This document shows, piece after piece, positions 7,084 to 14,703 of a stretch of DNA of 39,048 bases. Position 1 is the stretch's first letter; the number at the start of each line of letters is the position of its first letter. The notes under the pieces are model-generated. The model searched no databases, was not told the origin of the DNA, and was given only the letters and a program-made list of their open reading frames with translations. The translations under genes were made by a program, and so were the position numbers. The DNA is from VGJW01 sp035285595 (GTDB lineage: Bacteria > Cyanobacteriota > Sericytochromatia > S15B-MN24 > VGJW01), in the NCBI GenBank assembly GCA_035285595.1, contig JAYKGV010000005.1:1-39048 (forward strand). The letters are read 5' to 3'.

Positions 7084-8925
7084 ATGGTGCAGGCAGTTGC
7101 TCGATGGGCCGCCCTCGGCGGGGGGATTCTTGCGGCGACGCTGCTTCCGGCCTGTGCGAACCTAGCTCCCGACATACTTGCTGGGGCCGCTCGGTCGGCC
7201 GTAGTGGCCCAGCCGGCGGAGAGCGTCGGCGAGGGGGCATCAGAGGCCGGACAGAGACCCGAGCCTGTCACTTCGCTTGTAGGATCCGAGGCCGACACAG
7301 GTGAACGCTGGCTCAGAGGGACTTTCCGGACTCCTGATTTTGGTCTGGTCAGCAATGACTCGGCGGGACTGAGTGACATGGGTGCGGGGATCTTCCTGAG
7401 TGACGTGGGGGGCGGGATGTTCTACCGGACTCTCGCCACGTTGGCCAGAGGTACGCAAGAGGTCACGGAATCGGTCCGGGGCGGGGCTGAAGTGCAGCTC
7501 GAGACTCCTGATGCCCAGGTCCTCGCGCAGTCGGTTTGGACCGATGAGCAGGGACGTTTTGCGATTCGTCTGCCGTCCTCGGCTTCGGGGAGCCTCGTCG
7601 TCAGGATCTATGTGGCCCTCGGGGGTGTCAGCTATGCCTTCGGGACCTTGGTCACTGCATCTCCCGCCGGTGGGACGACGGCAGATGTGGATCTGGCCTC
7701 CAGCCTCGTGGCGAACACTGTCGTCCGTGCGCCCGACCGGGCCAATCTGATCAGGCAGTTGCGCCTCGAACGTCTAGGCGAGTTGCTCGGGCTTCTGCGA
7801 GGTCGGCTGCGCGCAGACCTCGTGCCATACATGGCCTCGGGATCTGCGGATGTCCCCGCTCTCTTTGGACAGTTCGTGGAGGAAGATCCGGACATTCGCG
7901 CCGTGGCGCGTGGTATCAATCCACGCCTCGGCGATCGGGAAGATGCCTTGAAGGTGGAAACCGTCTTCACGACGGGGGATCTCGTGCGTCTTGGACTTTA
8001 TGATGATGTCCTCTCGTGGTCCCACGCCGGTCCATTTGCCGTGGATGCGTCAGGGGACTTCTACCTGCCGCGCTATGTTTCTGAAGCGTCCGAGGCCATC
8101 GAGATCGTGCGGATATCGCCGGAAGGTGCGACGGCGAGTTTCGCTTTCCTGCCTCCGGGCTATGCGAATCCTGTCCTGCAAGCGTTCGGCCCGGACGGGG
8201 GATACTGGGCGGCTGCCCTTCATGAGGGCAGCCGCGAGGTCCACGTCTTCAAGCAGGGGCCGTCGGACCTCGTGCGTGAGGAGGGGGTGCTCGTGACCTT
8301 CCCGACGGGGGCTTCCCGAGGCCTCGGCGGCAGGTTGGCAGTGGACGCGAGAGGCAATGTCGTCTGCACCCTGCCGCAAGCATCCGTCGTGCTTTACAAG
8401 GCTCGAGGCGAGCAAGGCCGCATCTTGGCCGGGTCGCCTGGCAAGAGTGGTTTCGCGGACGGGAGAGGTGAACAAGCATTGTTCCTCAATCCGTCAGGAG
8501 CCGTGTTTGGGCTGGATGCCGCGATCTACGTGACGGACGAAGGCAATCGGGCCATTCGTCGCGTGTCCCGCACCGGGATTGTCACAACGGTCGCTGGAGC
8601 ACCGGACGGAGACCTGTACCGCAATGGCCGTGGGCAGGTCGCGCGCTTCGGTAGCCCCCAGTCACTGGTCATTCTCGGCCGTTCGGTGATTGTGGCCGAT
8701 GTCCTGGCCCATCGCATCCGCCGGATCTCCGCCGCGGGGATGGTCTTTACCGTGGCCGGCAGCGACCGAGAGGGCATGGAAGACGGGCCCGCTTCATCGG
8801 CCAGTCTCAGCGCACCCAAGGCCTTGAGGCTCGATGTTTCCGGCAACCTCTACTTTCTGGATCGGGCCTACGATGAGTCCACCGGCCAGTTCAGGCAGAT
8901 GATTCGGAAGATCTCGCGGTTGTGA
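7084..8925 (+). CDS. NHL-repeat lipoprotein
   Basis: The 613-residue product is exported and lipidated: a hydrophobic signal with lipobox LPAC, cysteine 24. ATG at 7084 is chosen because GGGAGG lies 6 bases before it; GTG at 7078 would sit directly on that site. Residues of roughly 130-200 look like a carboxypeptidase-regulatory-like beta domain (EVQLETPDAQVLAQ, then DEQGRFAIRLP). The C-terminal half holds NHL/beta-propeller repeats, seen as GRLAVDARGNVVCT, IYVTDEGNRAIRRVSRTGIV, VIVADVLAHRIRRIS and LRLDVSGNLYFLD, with intervening TVAG turns. Such propellers usually bind proteins or carbohydrates on the cell surface. Its TGA directly abuts the stop of the regulator gene on the other strand, with no spacer. 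Confidence 0.88.
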   Translation: MVQAVARWAALGGGILAATLLPACANLAPDILAGAARSAVVAQPAESVGEGASEAGQRPEPVTSLVGSEADTGERWLRGTFRTPDFGLVSNDSAGLSDMGAGIFLSDVGGGMFYRTLATLARGTQEVTESVRGGAEVQLETPDAQVLAQSVWTDEQGRFAIRLPSSASGSLVVRIYVALGGVSYAFGTLVTASPAGGTTADVDLASSLVANTVVRAPDRANLIRQLRLERLGELLGLLRGRLRADLVPYMASGSADVPALFGQFVEEDPDIRAVARGINPRLGDREDALKVETVFTTGDLVRLGLYDDVLSWSHAGPFAVDASGDFYLPRYVSEASEAIEIVRISPEGATASFAFLPPGYANPVLQAFGPDGGYWAAALHEGSREVHVFKQGPSDLVREEGVLVTFPTGASRGLGGRLAVDARGNVVCTLPQASVVLYKARGEQGRILAGSPGKSGFADGRGEQALFLNPSGAVFGLDAAIYVTDEGNRAIRRVSRTGIVTTVAGAPDGDLYRNGRGQVARFGSPQSLVILGRSVIVADVLAHRIRRISAAGMVFTVAGSDREGMEDGPASSASLSAPKALRLDVSGNLYFLDRAYDESTGQFRQMIRKISRL

Positions 8926-11900
8926 TCAATCGGAACGGGAAAGGAAGTCCATAGCCGCACGAATCGTGAACCGTTCCTCCTCCAGAAGGGCGAGGAGTTC
9001 GGCCGTGTCCTCGTCTGGATCCAGACCTTGTTCGGCTCGCAACAGCTCGAGAGAGGCCACGGTGCTTCGCAGCGCGTCTTGTCTTCGCTCCTGCATGCAC
9101 AGGGCGATCAGGTGGGCTCGCAGGGCGCTCTGGCATGTAGGGTCCGCGGCCAGGCAGGCGGAAGCAAGGCGCTCGACTTCGCCCCAGTTGCCCTCTCGTC
9201 CGGCTTCGGAGAAGGTGGCTTCCCAGGCACGGACAGCCAATCTGCGCAGGCCCTCGCGCTCGACCTGACACCACGGATGGTCCGGAAACTCCTCGAGGAA
9301 AGGGCCCCGATAATGTGACAGACCTTCCAAACGTAGGCGGTTCCGCTCGGCGGGGGCCAAGTCCGGCCGCCCGGCCTGCTCGAGGAGCGCCCGCAGTTCG
9401 TTCACATCCAGGCGGGTGCGGATGCCGCGCGCAACCACATACCGGCCATCAAGGAAATGGACGAAGCGACTCTGGCTTCCCTTGGGAGCATCAGGTTCCA
9501 GGGTCTGCCGCAGGCGGCTGATGACCATGGCCAGCGCGGATCGAGCGGGCTCGGTGCCGGGATACAGCAGGTCGTGCAGCCTCTCCTTCGTGGCACCTTG
9601 CGGGTGCAGCAGCAGGTAGGCCAACACGAGCTTGGCATTGCTGCTTCGCCATTCCTTGACTTGCAGGGGAGCGCCCTCGATACGGACCTCGAAGACGCCA
9701 AGGGTCTCCAAGGCAAGGGTCGGCGGCAGAGCCTCGAGGACCTCGGCGGGGGAGATGTCAGGTGTCCCGGCTGCAGGATAGCCGTGCCGCAAGGCAAGGT
9801 CGCAGGCCTCGGAACGGACTTGAGCCGCCTGTGTGGTTTCGCCGCGGGAGGCGAGTGCGGTCGCCAGCAGGTCGAGAGTCTTGAAACGCTGGAGATCGTT
9901 GGTCGTGTGGTCCAAGTGGGCCAGGACGCCCTTGCAGAGTCCGATGGCTTCTTCCGGCACGCCTTCGGTCAAGGCCAAGCGTGCAGCCACAAGGGCGGCC
10001 TCCGTCATCGAGGGAGCTTGGAGGGGTTGGCCTACGATATCCAGGGCCTGGGCCAGGGCGGCTCTCGCCTGCGGCCGTCGACCCAGCGCGAGAGCCGCCT
10101 CGGCATATCCCAGGTGACCCAGAGCAGATGCACCGGCATCTCCCAGTTCGGCGGCCTTGTCGAGCGAGGCCAGAAAGGCTTCCGCCGCCCCCCGGCCATC
10201 CCCATCGGCCAGAAGCAGCTGGCCGCGTGTCCGCAACAGCATCATCCGGTCTCGCCCTGTTCCGCAGCGGTCGGCCACGGCCAGGCCACGCTCCAGGCTG
10301 CGCCAAGCTTCTTCGTGACGTCCAAGATGCAGGTGGCAAAGCGCCAGGTTGTTGTAGGTCAGGGGAAAGGGAGCCAGACCGGCGGCCTCCGCTTGGCGGA
10401 CGGCCTCGCCGTAAGCGGTGAGGGCGCGCTCGAGATCGCCCGCCTTCGCATGGGCAAGTCCGCGGTTGTGCAGGATACGCATCTCGCCCGACGGCCGGCC
10501 TGCCAGGCGAAAGTCCACAAGGGCATCCTCGAAGTGATTGAGGGCTTCTTCGAGTTGATGTTCATGCAGGGCGGCAAGGCCGAGGGCATTGCGCGCCAGC
10601 CCACGCGAACCCGGGTCCTGAGCCTCGACTGCCGGCCAAGCGCAGGTCTTCAGGGCCTCGAGTCGGCCACGCGCTCCGTGGGCAGCCGCCAGGCCCGCGG
10701 CGATGCGCAGCCCCAGCTCGCGGTCCTCGGTCGGACAGGCACGGGCGGCTTGCTCCAGCAGATCGCAGGCCTCGACGAACTTTCCCGACTCCCGGGCACA
10801 TTCTCCCTTGGCGTGCAGCCACCGTGGGGACTTGCCACGCACGTCCGCCGGAAATCCATCCAGCAGGACATTCACGGTCTCGAGTCGGCCCTCGGCCAAC
10901 AGGTTTCCCAACTGGGTGAACAGGAGGGCTTCCGCCGCATCGGGGTCTTCGGCGCGAAGCAGGCAGCGGATGGCCTGTTCCGGCTCGTCCATCATCAACT
11001 GGGCAGCAGTCTTCCACGCGTGGCGTTGTGCCTGCAGGGGCAGTTCTGCGGCGAGGCGGCGCAGCAGGAAGTCGTGGAAGAAGGGTTGCCACTCGATCTC
11101 ATCCCTGCCGAGGCGTCCGAAGGAGCCGAGACTCGCCAGTCCCTCCCGAACGTCATCCCAGCTTGCCGCCGTCAACGCTCCGACGCGTGCGGCATCCAGC
11201 ACGGGGAGGGGAGACGTGCACAACAGGATGTTCCTGGCCTCGGGAGCGAGCGGTGCGAGGATTTCCTGAACGAGGTAAGCGTCGAGGGCAGGGGTATCGG
11301 TGCCGCTGCCGGGCAGCAGGCCCGAGGCATTCCTCGTCGGCCGTGGTACGACCATCCACGCCGCACCCGCTGCCCAGCCTCCGGTTGCGGCGACGATGGC
11401 ACGCGCTTGCCTCGCGTCGGCGGGCTGGCCCAGCTTCGCCATGAGGGCCTCGACCTCGTGTGGGGTGAAGGCGAGGTCGGCATCCCCAAGATCCAGAACC
11501 TGTCCGGCCAAACGTTCGCGGGCAAAAGCAACGGGTACCTTTCGACCGCACAAGACCAGGCGCACGTGATCCGGAAGACTACCCGCGAGACTTTCCAGCA
11601 GCCGGATGCTGGTTTCGTGACCCTGTATCCGTTCCACCTGGTCAAGAATCAGCAGCAGGGGGGCGTCGCAGACCATCGCGAGGTCGTCACACAGGATGCC
11701 CACGGCTTGTTCCCAAGCCTCATGGTTCACAGCTTCGCGGTTGACTCTTGCCACCATTGGCAGGGAGGGGACGAGCCCACCGAGACACGCCTCGAGGTTT
11801 CGGAACAGGACAGGGGGGTCCGTGTCAGTGTCGCCGAGCGTGATCCAGCCGGCAAGGCGGTGGGTCCGGGCCAGAAGGCTTGCTAGCAGTGTCGTCTTTC

Positions 11901-12045
11901 CTGCACCGGCCACGGCCGAGACGACAATCAACCGCGCGGTACGACCCGCAGGCGAGTCGAGCCGTTCCAGCAGGACGTCGCGTTCGATGTGGTGTGCGGG
12001 CAGGGCCGGCACGGCAAACTTTCTGCCTCTGATCAACTGGCTCAC
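8926..12045 (-). CDS. Large AfsR/MalT-like regulator: STAND ATPase, TPR, winged helix and BTAD
   Basis: This 1039-residue protein begins with an NTPase domain: Walker A AVAGAGKTT at about 44-52 and Walker B LLLILDQVE at 130-138. A long helical TPR-like section follows, with repeats such as GEMRILHNRGLAHAKAGDLE and LTYNNLALCHLHLGRHEEA. From about residue 770 there is an OmpR/SARP-type winged helix (LETLGVFEVRIEGAPLQVKEW, LVLAYLLLHPQGATKERL, ALAMVISRLRQTLEP) and finally a bacterial transcriptional activation domain (BTAD). The architecture resembles AfsR/EmbR-like signal-integrating activators, although the DNA-binding domain is at the C-terminus. The GTG start at 12045 lacks a Shine-Dalgarno. 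A paralogue of the same layout lies at 27692-30769. Target genes are unknown. Confidence 0.88.
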   Translation of the reverse strand: MSQLIRGRKFAVPALPAHHIERDVLLERLDSPAGRTARLIVVSAVAGAGKTTLLASLLARTHRLAGWITLGDTDTDPPVLFRNLEACLGGLVPSLPMVARVNREAVNHEAWEQAVGILCDDLAMVCDAPLLLILDQVERIQGHETSIRLLESLAGSLPDHVRLVLCGRKVPVAFARERLAGQVLDLGDADLAFTPHEVEALMAKLGQPADARQARAIVAATGGWAAGAAWMVVPRPTRNASGLLPGSGTDTPALDAYLVQEILAPLAPEARNILLCTSPLPVLDAARVGALTAASWDDVREGLASLGSFGRLGRDEIEWQPFFHDFLLRRLAAELPLQAQRHAWKTAAQLMMDEPEQAIRCLLRAEDPDAAEALLFTQLGNLLAEGRLETVNVLLDGFPADVRGKSPRWLHAKGECARESGKFVEACDLLEQAARACPTEDRELGLRIAAGLAAAHGARGRLEALKTCAWPAVEAQDPGSRGLARNALGLAALHEHQLEEALNHFEDALVDFRLAGRPSGEMRILHNRGLAHAKAGDLERALTAYGEAVRQAEAAGLAPFPLTYNNLALCHLHLGRHEEAWRSLERGLAVADRCGTGRDRMMLLRTRGQLLLADGDGRGAAEAFLASLDKAAELGDAGASALGHLGYAEAALALGRRPQARAALAQALDIVGQPLQAPSMTEAALVAARLALTEGVPEEAIGLCKGVLAHLDHTTNDLQRFKTLDLLATALASRGETTQAAQVRSEACDLALRHGYPAAGTPDISPAEVLEALPPTLALETLGVFEVRIEGAPLQVKEWRSSNAKLVLAYLLLHPQGATKERLHDLLYPGTEPARSALAMVISRLRQTLEPDAPKGSQSRFVHFLDGRYVVARGIRTRLDVNELRALLEQAGRPDLAPAERNRLRLEGLSHYRGPFLEEFPDHPWCQVEREGLRRLAVRAWEATFSEAGREGNWGEVERLASACLAADPTCQSALRAHLIALCMQERRQDALRSTVASLELLRAEQGLDPDEDTAELLALLEEERFTIRAAMDFLSRSD

Positions 12046-12052
12046 GATTCAC

Positions 12053-12058
12053 AGCATA
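12053..12058 (-). promoter_or_regulatory. Possible -10 box of the BTAD regulator (leaderless)
   Basis: TATGCT on the minus strand ends 7 bases before the GTG start. No -35 hexamer is evident, and there is no ribosome-binding site. This matches the arrangement before the genes at 5006 and 32003. Weak evidence taken alone. Confidence 0.25.
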
Positions 12059-12096
12059 GCGCTTCCGGTTCTGCTCGATCTGCGGCAGGGGCCTCG

Positions 12097-12115
12097 CCGG
12101 CTGGTGAGCAGCCGG
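12097..12115. repeat. Inverted repeat CCGGCTG-N5-CAGCCGG in the divergent promoter region
   Basis: Seven-base perfect arms around GTGAG lie between the divergently transcribed BTAD regulator and the small gene at 12196. The site is about 50 bases upstream of the regulator start and could be an operator, for instance for autoregulation, but chance GC-rich pairing is not excluded. Confidence 0.4.
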
Positions 12116-12154
12116 TGAGCGGTCCGGCGGATGACGATTCCGTGGACGACAACT

Positions 12155-12171
12155 CGGTGACGGGGTCACCG
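12155..12171. repeat. Palindrome CGGTGACGGGGTCACCG in the divergent promoter region
   Basis: Perfect seven-base arms (CGGTGAC/GTCACCG) flank a GGG centre, ending 24 bases before the start of the small gene at 12196. It may act as an operator or as a leader hairpin near that gene's Shine-Dalgarno. It is the second palindrome within about 75 bases. Confidence 0.45.
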
Positions 12172-12195
12172 ATGAAGCAAGGAGGAGTCAGGACC

Positions 12196-12435
12196 ATGCC
12201 CGTGAATCTCATCCAGCGTCAGATTAACCTCGGCGTTCGCATCAAGGAGGGTGTCGACAAGGGACAGTTGACCCGCGAGGAGGCCGTCGGACTTGGCAAG
12301 ACCCTGCGCACCGAACATCAGCAGATCGTGGCCGACCGGATGGATCCCCCCGGGCTGACCGCCGGAGAGCGGGTGCGTGCCCAGCGCGACCTGCTCCAGC
12401 TCAGTGGCCGGGTGCGCGACCTGCGGCGCAATTGA
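12196..12435 (+). CDS. Small charged helical protein, 79 residues
   Basis: The ATG at 12196 follows AAGGAGGA at a good distance. The protein has two similar segments, each a helix followed by a G-x-LT-x-x-E turn: GVDKGQLTREEA and PPGLTAGERVRAQ, ending in SGRVRDLRRN. This resembles a small bacterial family with N/Q-RQ-N-x-x-x-RI-x-x-GV-x-x-G-x-LT-x-x-E, in which a second LT-x-x-E segment precedes a conserved SRxIYxxKHN-like end. The role of that family is not known to me. It is soluble, with no signal peptide. It is divergent from the BTAD regulator and could be under its control. Confidence 0.75.
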   Translation: MPVNLIQRQINLGVRIKEGVDKGQLTREEAVGLGKTLRTEHQQIVADRMDPPGLTAGERVRAQRDLLQLSGRVRDLRRN

Positions 12436-12494
12436 ACGGAGGCTGGAGGCCGGGCCGGCGGAGGGAGTTGCTGGCCTGGTGCAAGGGGCGTTGA

Positions 12495-13604
12495 TCAGGG
12501 TGTGGTTTCGACAGGTGCCTCGAGCAAGGTGAACCTCTCTACATAGGGAAGACGAAGGAGACCGGGCTGGATGGTGAGCTTTGCTCTCTGGCCCGGGACG
12601 GCCTGCTCCCAACGGTCCCTGTCCATCCGGATACGTCCGGGAGCTGCCTGTCCATAGGCCACTTGCGGCGGGGCAAGATGCAGGTAGCGGAGGGTCTTGC
12701 GTGAACGACCGCTCTGCACCATCTCGCTGGACTTGCCGGTGATCTTGCTTTGGATGACGACCGGACGCTGCACGGGATGGCTCTCGTTGAGGTCCATGAC
12801 GAGACGCTGGGCAAGGACAGGTAGCGCGACCAGCAGGACGAAGAAGCTTTCGACGAGGATGGTGCGTCCCCTGGAAGAACGTCCGAGGATTAGCCTGAAG
12901 AGTCCCAGACCGCTCAACACGAGCACCAGACCCGCCACGACCGAGCCATGCCATAGGGCCGCGGAGGCTAGATAGCGGTCCGATCCCTCGGCATGTCCCT
13001 GTAAATAGGCCCCCAGAGCCTGGCCTGCGAGGCCCCAGACGACGAGTTCTACCGCCAAAGCCCACCGCAGGAAATGATCAGGTCGGAAGGTTCTATCCGC
13101 AGTCATCCGCCTCAAGGTACGCGCCAGCTCCACGGCCTCCCGCATCACGGAGGCATCAGGAGCCTTCGTGCAGGGCAAGGTCACTTGCAACTCGTCCCGA
13201 TGCGTCCGGATCGTTCGGACCTCCGCGTCCCGAAACAACCTCAAGATGCGGTGTCGCGACGGCTCGTCGTCTCTTAGCCAAGAACCCAACACGAACTGGT
13301 CGCATTCGATGAAGACCGCATCGTCGAATGCCGCATCGTCCGTCTGCTGTTCGGTCGTCAGGCCGAGCCACAGGAGCAAGCGGTCGAAGGCGGTCTTGGG
13401 CTCCAGTCTGAAACGTAGACCGGTCTTCAGGGGGAGAGACAACGTGGCCCCCGTTACCCCACCTCTCTTGTTCGTGTGCAGGCGTTGGCCGACGGGAGTG
13501 CCGTCGATGATCCGGGCAGGGACGGCTTTCGTGCGCCAGTTTCGCCGGATCAAGTGGAAAACGGCGAAGGCCAGGGTCAGCAACGAGCGGATAAGCATCC
13601 ACAT
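12495..13604 (-). CDS. Membrane protein of unknown function
   Basis: The 369-residue product has an N-terminal hydrophobic helix (about 1-19), then a soluble domain of about 160 residues, then about three further membrane segments around residues 180-270 (for example ALAVELVVWGLAGQALGAYL and SVVAGLVLVLSGLGLFRLIL), and a C-terminal soluble tail. The soluble domain has a pattern LEPKTAFDRLLLWLGLTTEQ-QTDDAAFDDAVFIECDQ that I have an impression of in other bacterial membrane proteins but cannot tie to a named family. No strong Shine-Dalgarno precedes ATG 13604 or the second ATG at 13598. It may be cotranscribed with nothing else; the neighbouring genes point away. Confidence 0.72.
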   Translation of the reverse strand: MWMLIRSLLTLAFAVFHLIRRNWRTKAVPARIIDGTPVGQRLHTNKRGGVTGATLSLPLKTGLRFRLEPKTAFDRLLLWLGLTTEQQTDDAAFDDAVFIECDQFVLGSWLRDDEPSRHRILRLFRDAEVRTIRTHRDELQVTLPCTKAPDASVMREAVELARTLRRMTADRTFRPDHFLRWALAVELVVWGLAGQALGAYLQGHAEGSDRYLASAALWHGSVVAGLVLVLSGLGLFRLILGRSSRGRTILVESFFVLLVALPVLAQRLVMDLNESHPVQRPVVIQSKITGKSSEMVQSGRSRKTLRYLHLAPPQVAYGQAAPGRIRMDRDRWEQAVPGQRAKLTIQPGLLRLPYVERFTLLEAPVETTP

Positions 13605-13665
13605 GGCGATTTGTCACATCCCCGAGGGGACACAGGCATGGCACGTTGCGCGGGGCGAACAGCAG

Positions 13666-13739
<74 letters not shown>

Positions 13740-13748
13740 CCACGTCTC

Positions 13749-13777
13749 ACGTTAGCGGGTTCGGCGCCGTGGGTCAA
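13749..13777 (-). promoter_or_regulatory. tRNA-Pro promoter
   Basis: On the minus strand TTGACC (13777-13772) is separated by 17 bases from TAACGT (13754-13749). The mature tRNA 5' end lies 10 bases farther, so transcription would begin only a few bases before it. Good match to a sigma-70-type promoter. Confidence 0.55.
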
Positions 13778-13884
13778 ACGGCCTTGGAGAAATCTTCAGG
13801 AGGGCTTTTCTATCCCTTAAGAATCTGCGGGCCCCTTCTGGCGATACTCCTTTCAGGTCACCCTTCCCTCGTGAGGTCGGTCCC

Positions 13885-14481
13885 ATGCTCGCACCCCTCG
13901 GCAATATCCACGTCGCGCGCCCTCAGGTCCGGGCCGGCGGCGTGCAGGCCGCTGCGGCTCCCCAGCCCGTGGCCGTGGCCCAGACCGCTCTGCAGATCCA
14001 GCCACAGCAGCAGGTCGACGTCGCCAGCCAGCAGGGCGTTTACGACATGTCGCGGCTCGTGGGCAACCTGGAGCATCTGTCCAAACTTTTCGGAATGGGC
14101 ATCAAGGGCCCCGGAGCCATGAGATTCTGGGGTGGCGGTCCCATCCGACGCTTCATCACTTCGGTTCTTACCGGTGTGCCACGCGAGAACTTGCGCCAAT
14201 ACGCCCAAATGGCTGACTTGATGCGGGTTCCGGGCACCAAGGCGGACTATGCGCGGATTCTGCACGCAGTGGGCATCACCAACCCCGTGCAGCTCGCGCA
14301 GTACGGTGGCAGCGATCTGGGCGCCACCATCCAGCGCGGCGTGCTTTTCGCCTCGATGACGGCGAAGTCCATCGAGCTTGCGGTGAACGAGTCCAAGAGC
14401 TTCGAACTGCCCACGATGGACGAGCTGGCCCGTATCTCCACAGCAGCTCGAGGCGTCACCATCGGAGTTCAGCAGGATTGA
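13885..14481 (+). CDS. DUF4332-type helix-hairpin-helix protein
   Basis: The 198-residue product has an N-terminal Ala/Gln/Pro-rich linker of about 45 residues, a middle region of unclear nature (about 50-105), and a C-terminal domain resembling DUF4332. That domain begins with MADLMRVPGTKADYARILHA, continues with VGITNPVQLAQYGG, and closes with ELPTMDELARISTAAR, the order seen in DUF4332 (a relative of radA/HhH folds that can bind DNA or proteins). In the family the first motif is typically RxPGxGPxYAxLL; here TKAD replaces the GPK turn. GAGGT precedes the ATG by about 7 bases. Downstream lies an unusual hairpin array. Role unknown. Confidence 0.78.
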   Translation: MLAPLGNIHVARPQVRAGGVQAAAAPQPVAVAQTALQIQPQQQVDVASQQGVYDMSRLVGNLEHLSKLFGMGIKGPGAMRFWGGGPIRRFITSVLTGVPRENLRQYAQMADLMRVPGTKADYARILHAVGITNPVQLAQYGGSDLGATIQRGVLFASMTAKSIELAVNESKSFELPTMDELARISTAARGVTIGVQQD

Positions 14482-14489
14482 GCGGTGTT

Positions 14490-14604
14490 CCTCGGCCCAT
14501 CCCCCCTCCTCCCGGGCCGAGGCAACGGCAAGGTCCCCATCCCCCCTCCTTCAACGGGGACCTGGCCAGGCGACGCCGGAGCGCTTCCCCCGCGCCCCGG
14601 CGTC
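14490..14604 (+). ncRNA. Candidate RNA: three stem-loops with C-rich, anti-Shine-Dalgarno-like loops
   Basis: Three consecutive hairpins start 9 bases after the DUF4332 stop. Stem 1: CCTCGGCCC (14490-14498) with GGGCCGAGG (14514-14522), 15-base loop ending in CCTCCTCCC. Stem 2: AGGTCCCC (14531-14538) with GGGGACCT (14556-14563), 17-base loop containing CCCCCCTCCT. Stem 3: GACGCCGG (14572-14579) with CCGGCGTC (14597-14604), loop with TTCCCCC. All stems are perfect and all loops are C-rich; loops 1 and 2 contain CCTCCT, complementary to the Shine-Dalgarno. A smaller TGCCT/AGGCA hairpin (14606-14621) and the palindrome GGCAAGCTTGCC (14632-14643) follow before uppP. The design resembles Cuckoo (CcsR) sRNAs of alphaproteobacteria. 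Whether it is transcribed, as its own RNA or a processed 3' UTR, cannot be seen. Confidence 0.42.
14496..14550 (+). repeat. 15-base direct repeat, two copies 40 bases apart
   Basis: CCCATCCCCCCTCCT occurs at 14496-14510 and again at 14536-14550, with no mismatch. Each copy spans the last bases of a 5' stem arm and most of the loop of stem 1 or stem 2. The stems around the copies differ in sequence, so the loop is what is conserved. Confidence 0.9.
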
Positions 14605-14703
14605 CTGCCTTTGGGTAGGCACTCACGTGGTGGCAAGCTTGCCGACGGGACCTTGCGGTCGGTAGCATGACTCGACCGAACTGTTGAGAGGGGCTTGGGA
14701 CGC

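Noticed and set aside
9457..11886. 809-codon plus-strand reading frame opposite the BTAD regulator
   Set aside because: Antisense shadow of a well-supported gene. Its translation shows no domain and is rich in residues typical of antisense frames in GC-rich DNA.
7029..12123. CCGGTGAGCGGTC shared by the regions before the NHL lipoprotein and the BTAD regulator
   Set aside because: Several chance 13-base matches are expected in 39 kb of GC-rich DNA; the two copies lie in different contexts.
14490..14604. Hairpin array as plain terminators of the DUF4332 gene
   Set aside because: No stem is followed by a T-tract, and three terminators with matched C-rich loops would be unnecessary; a structured RNA explains the shared loops better.
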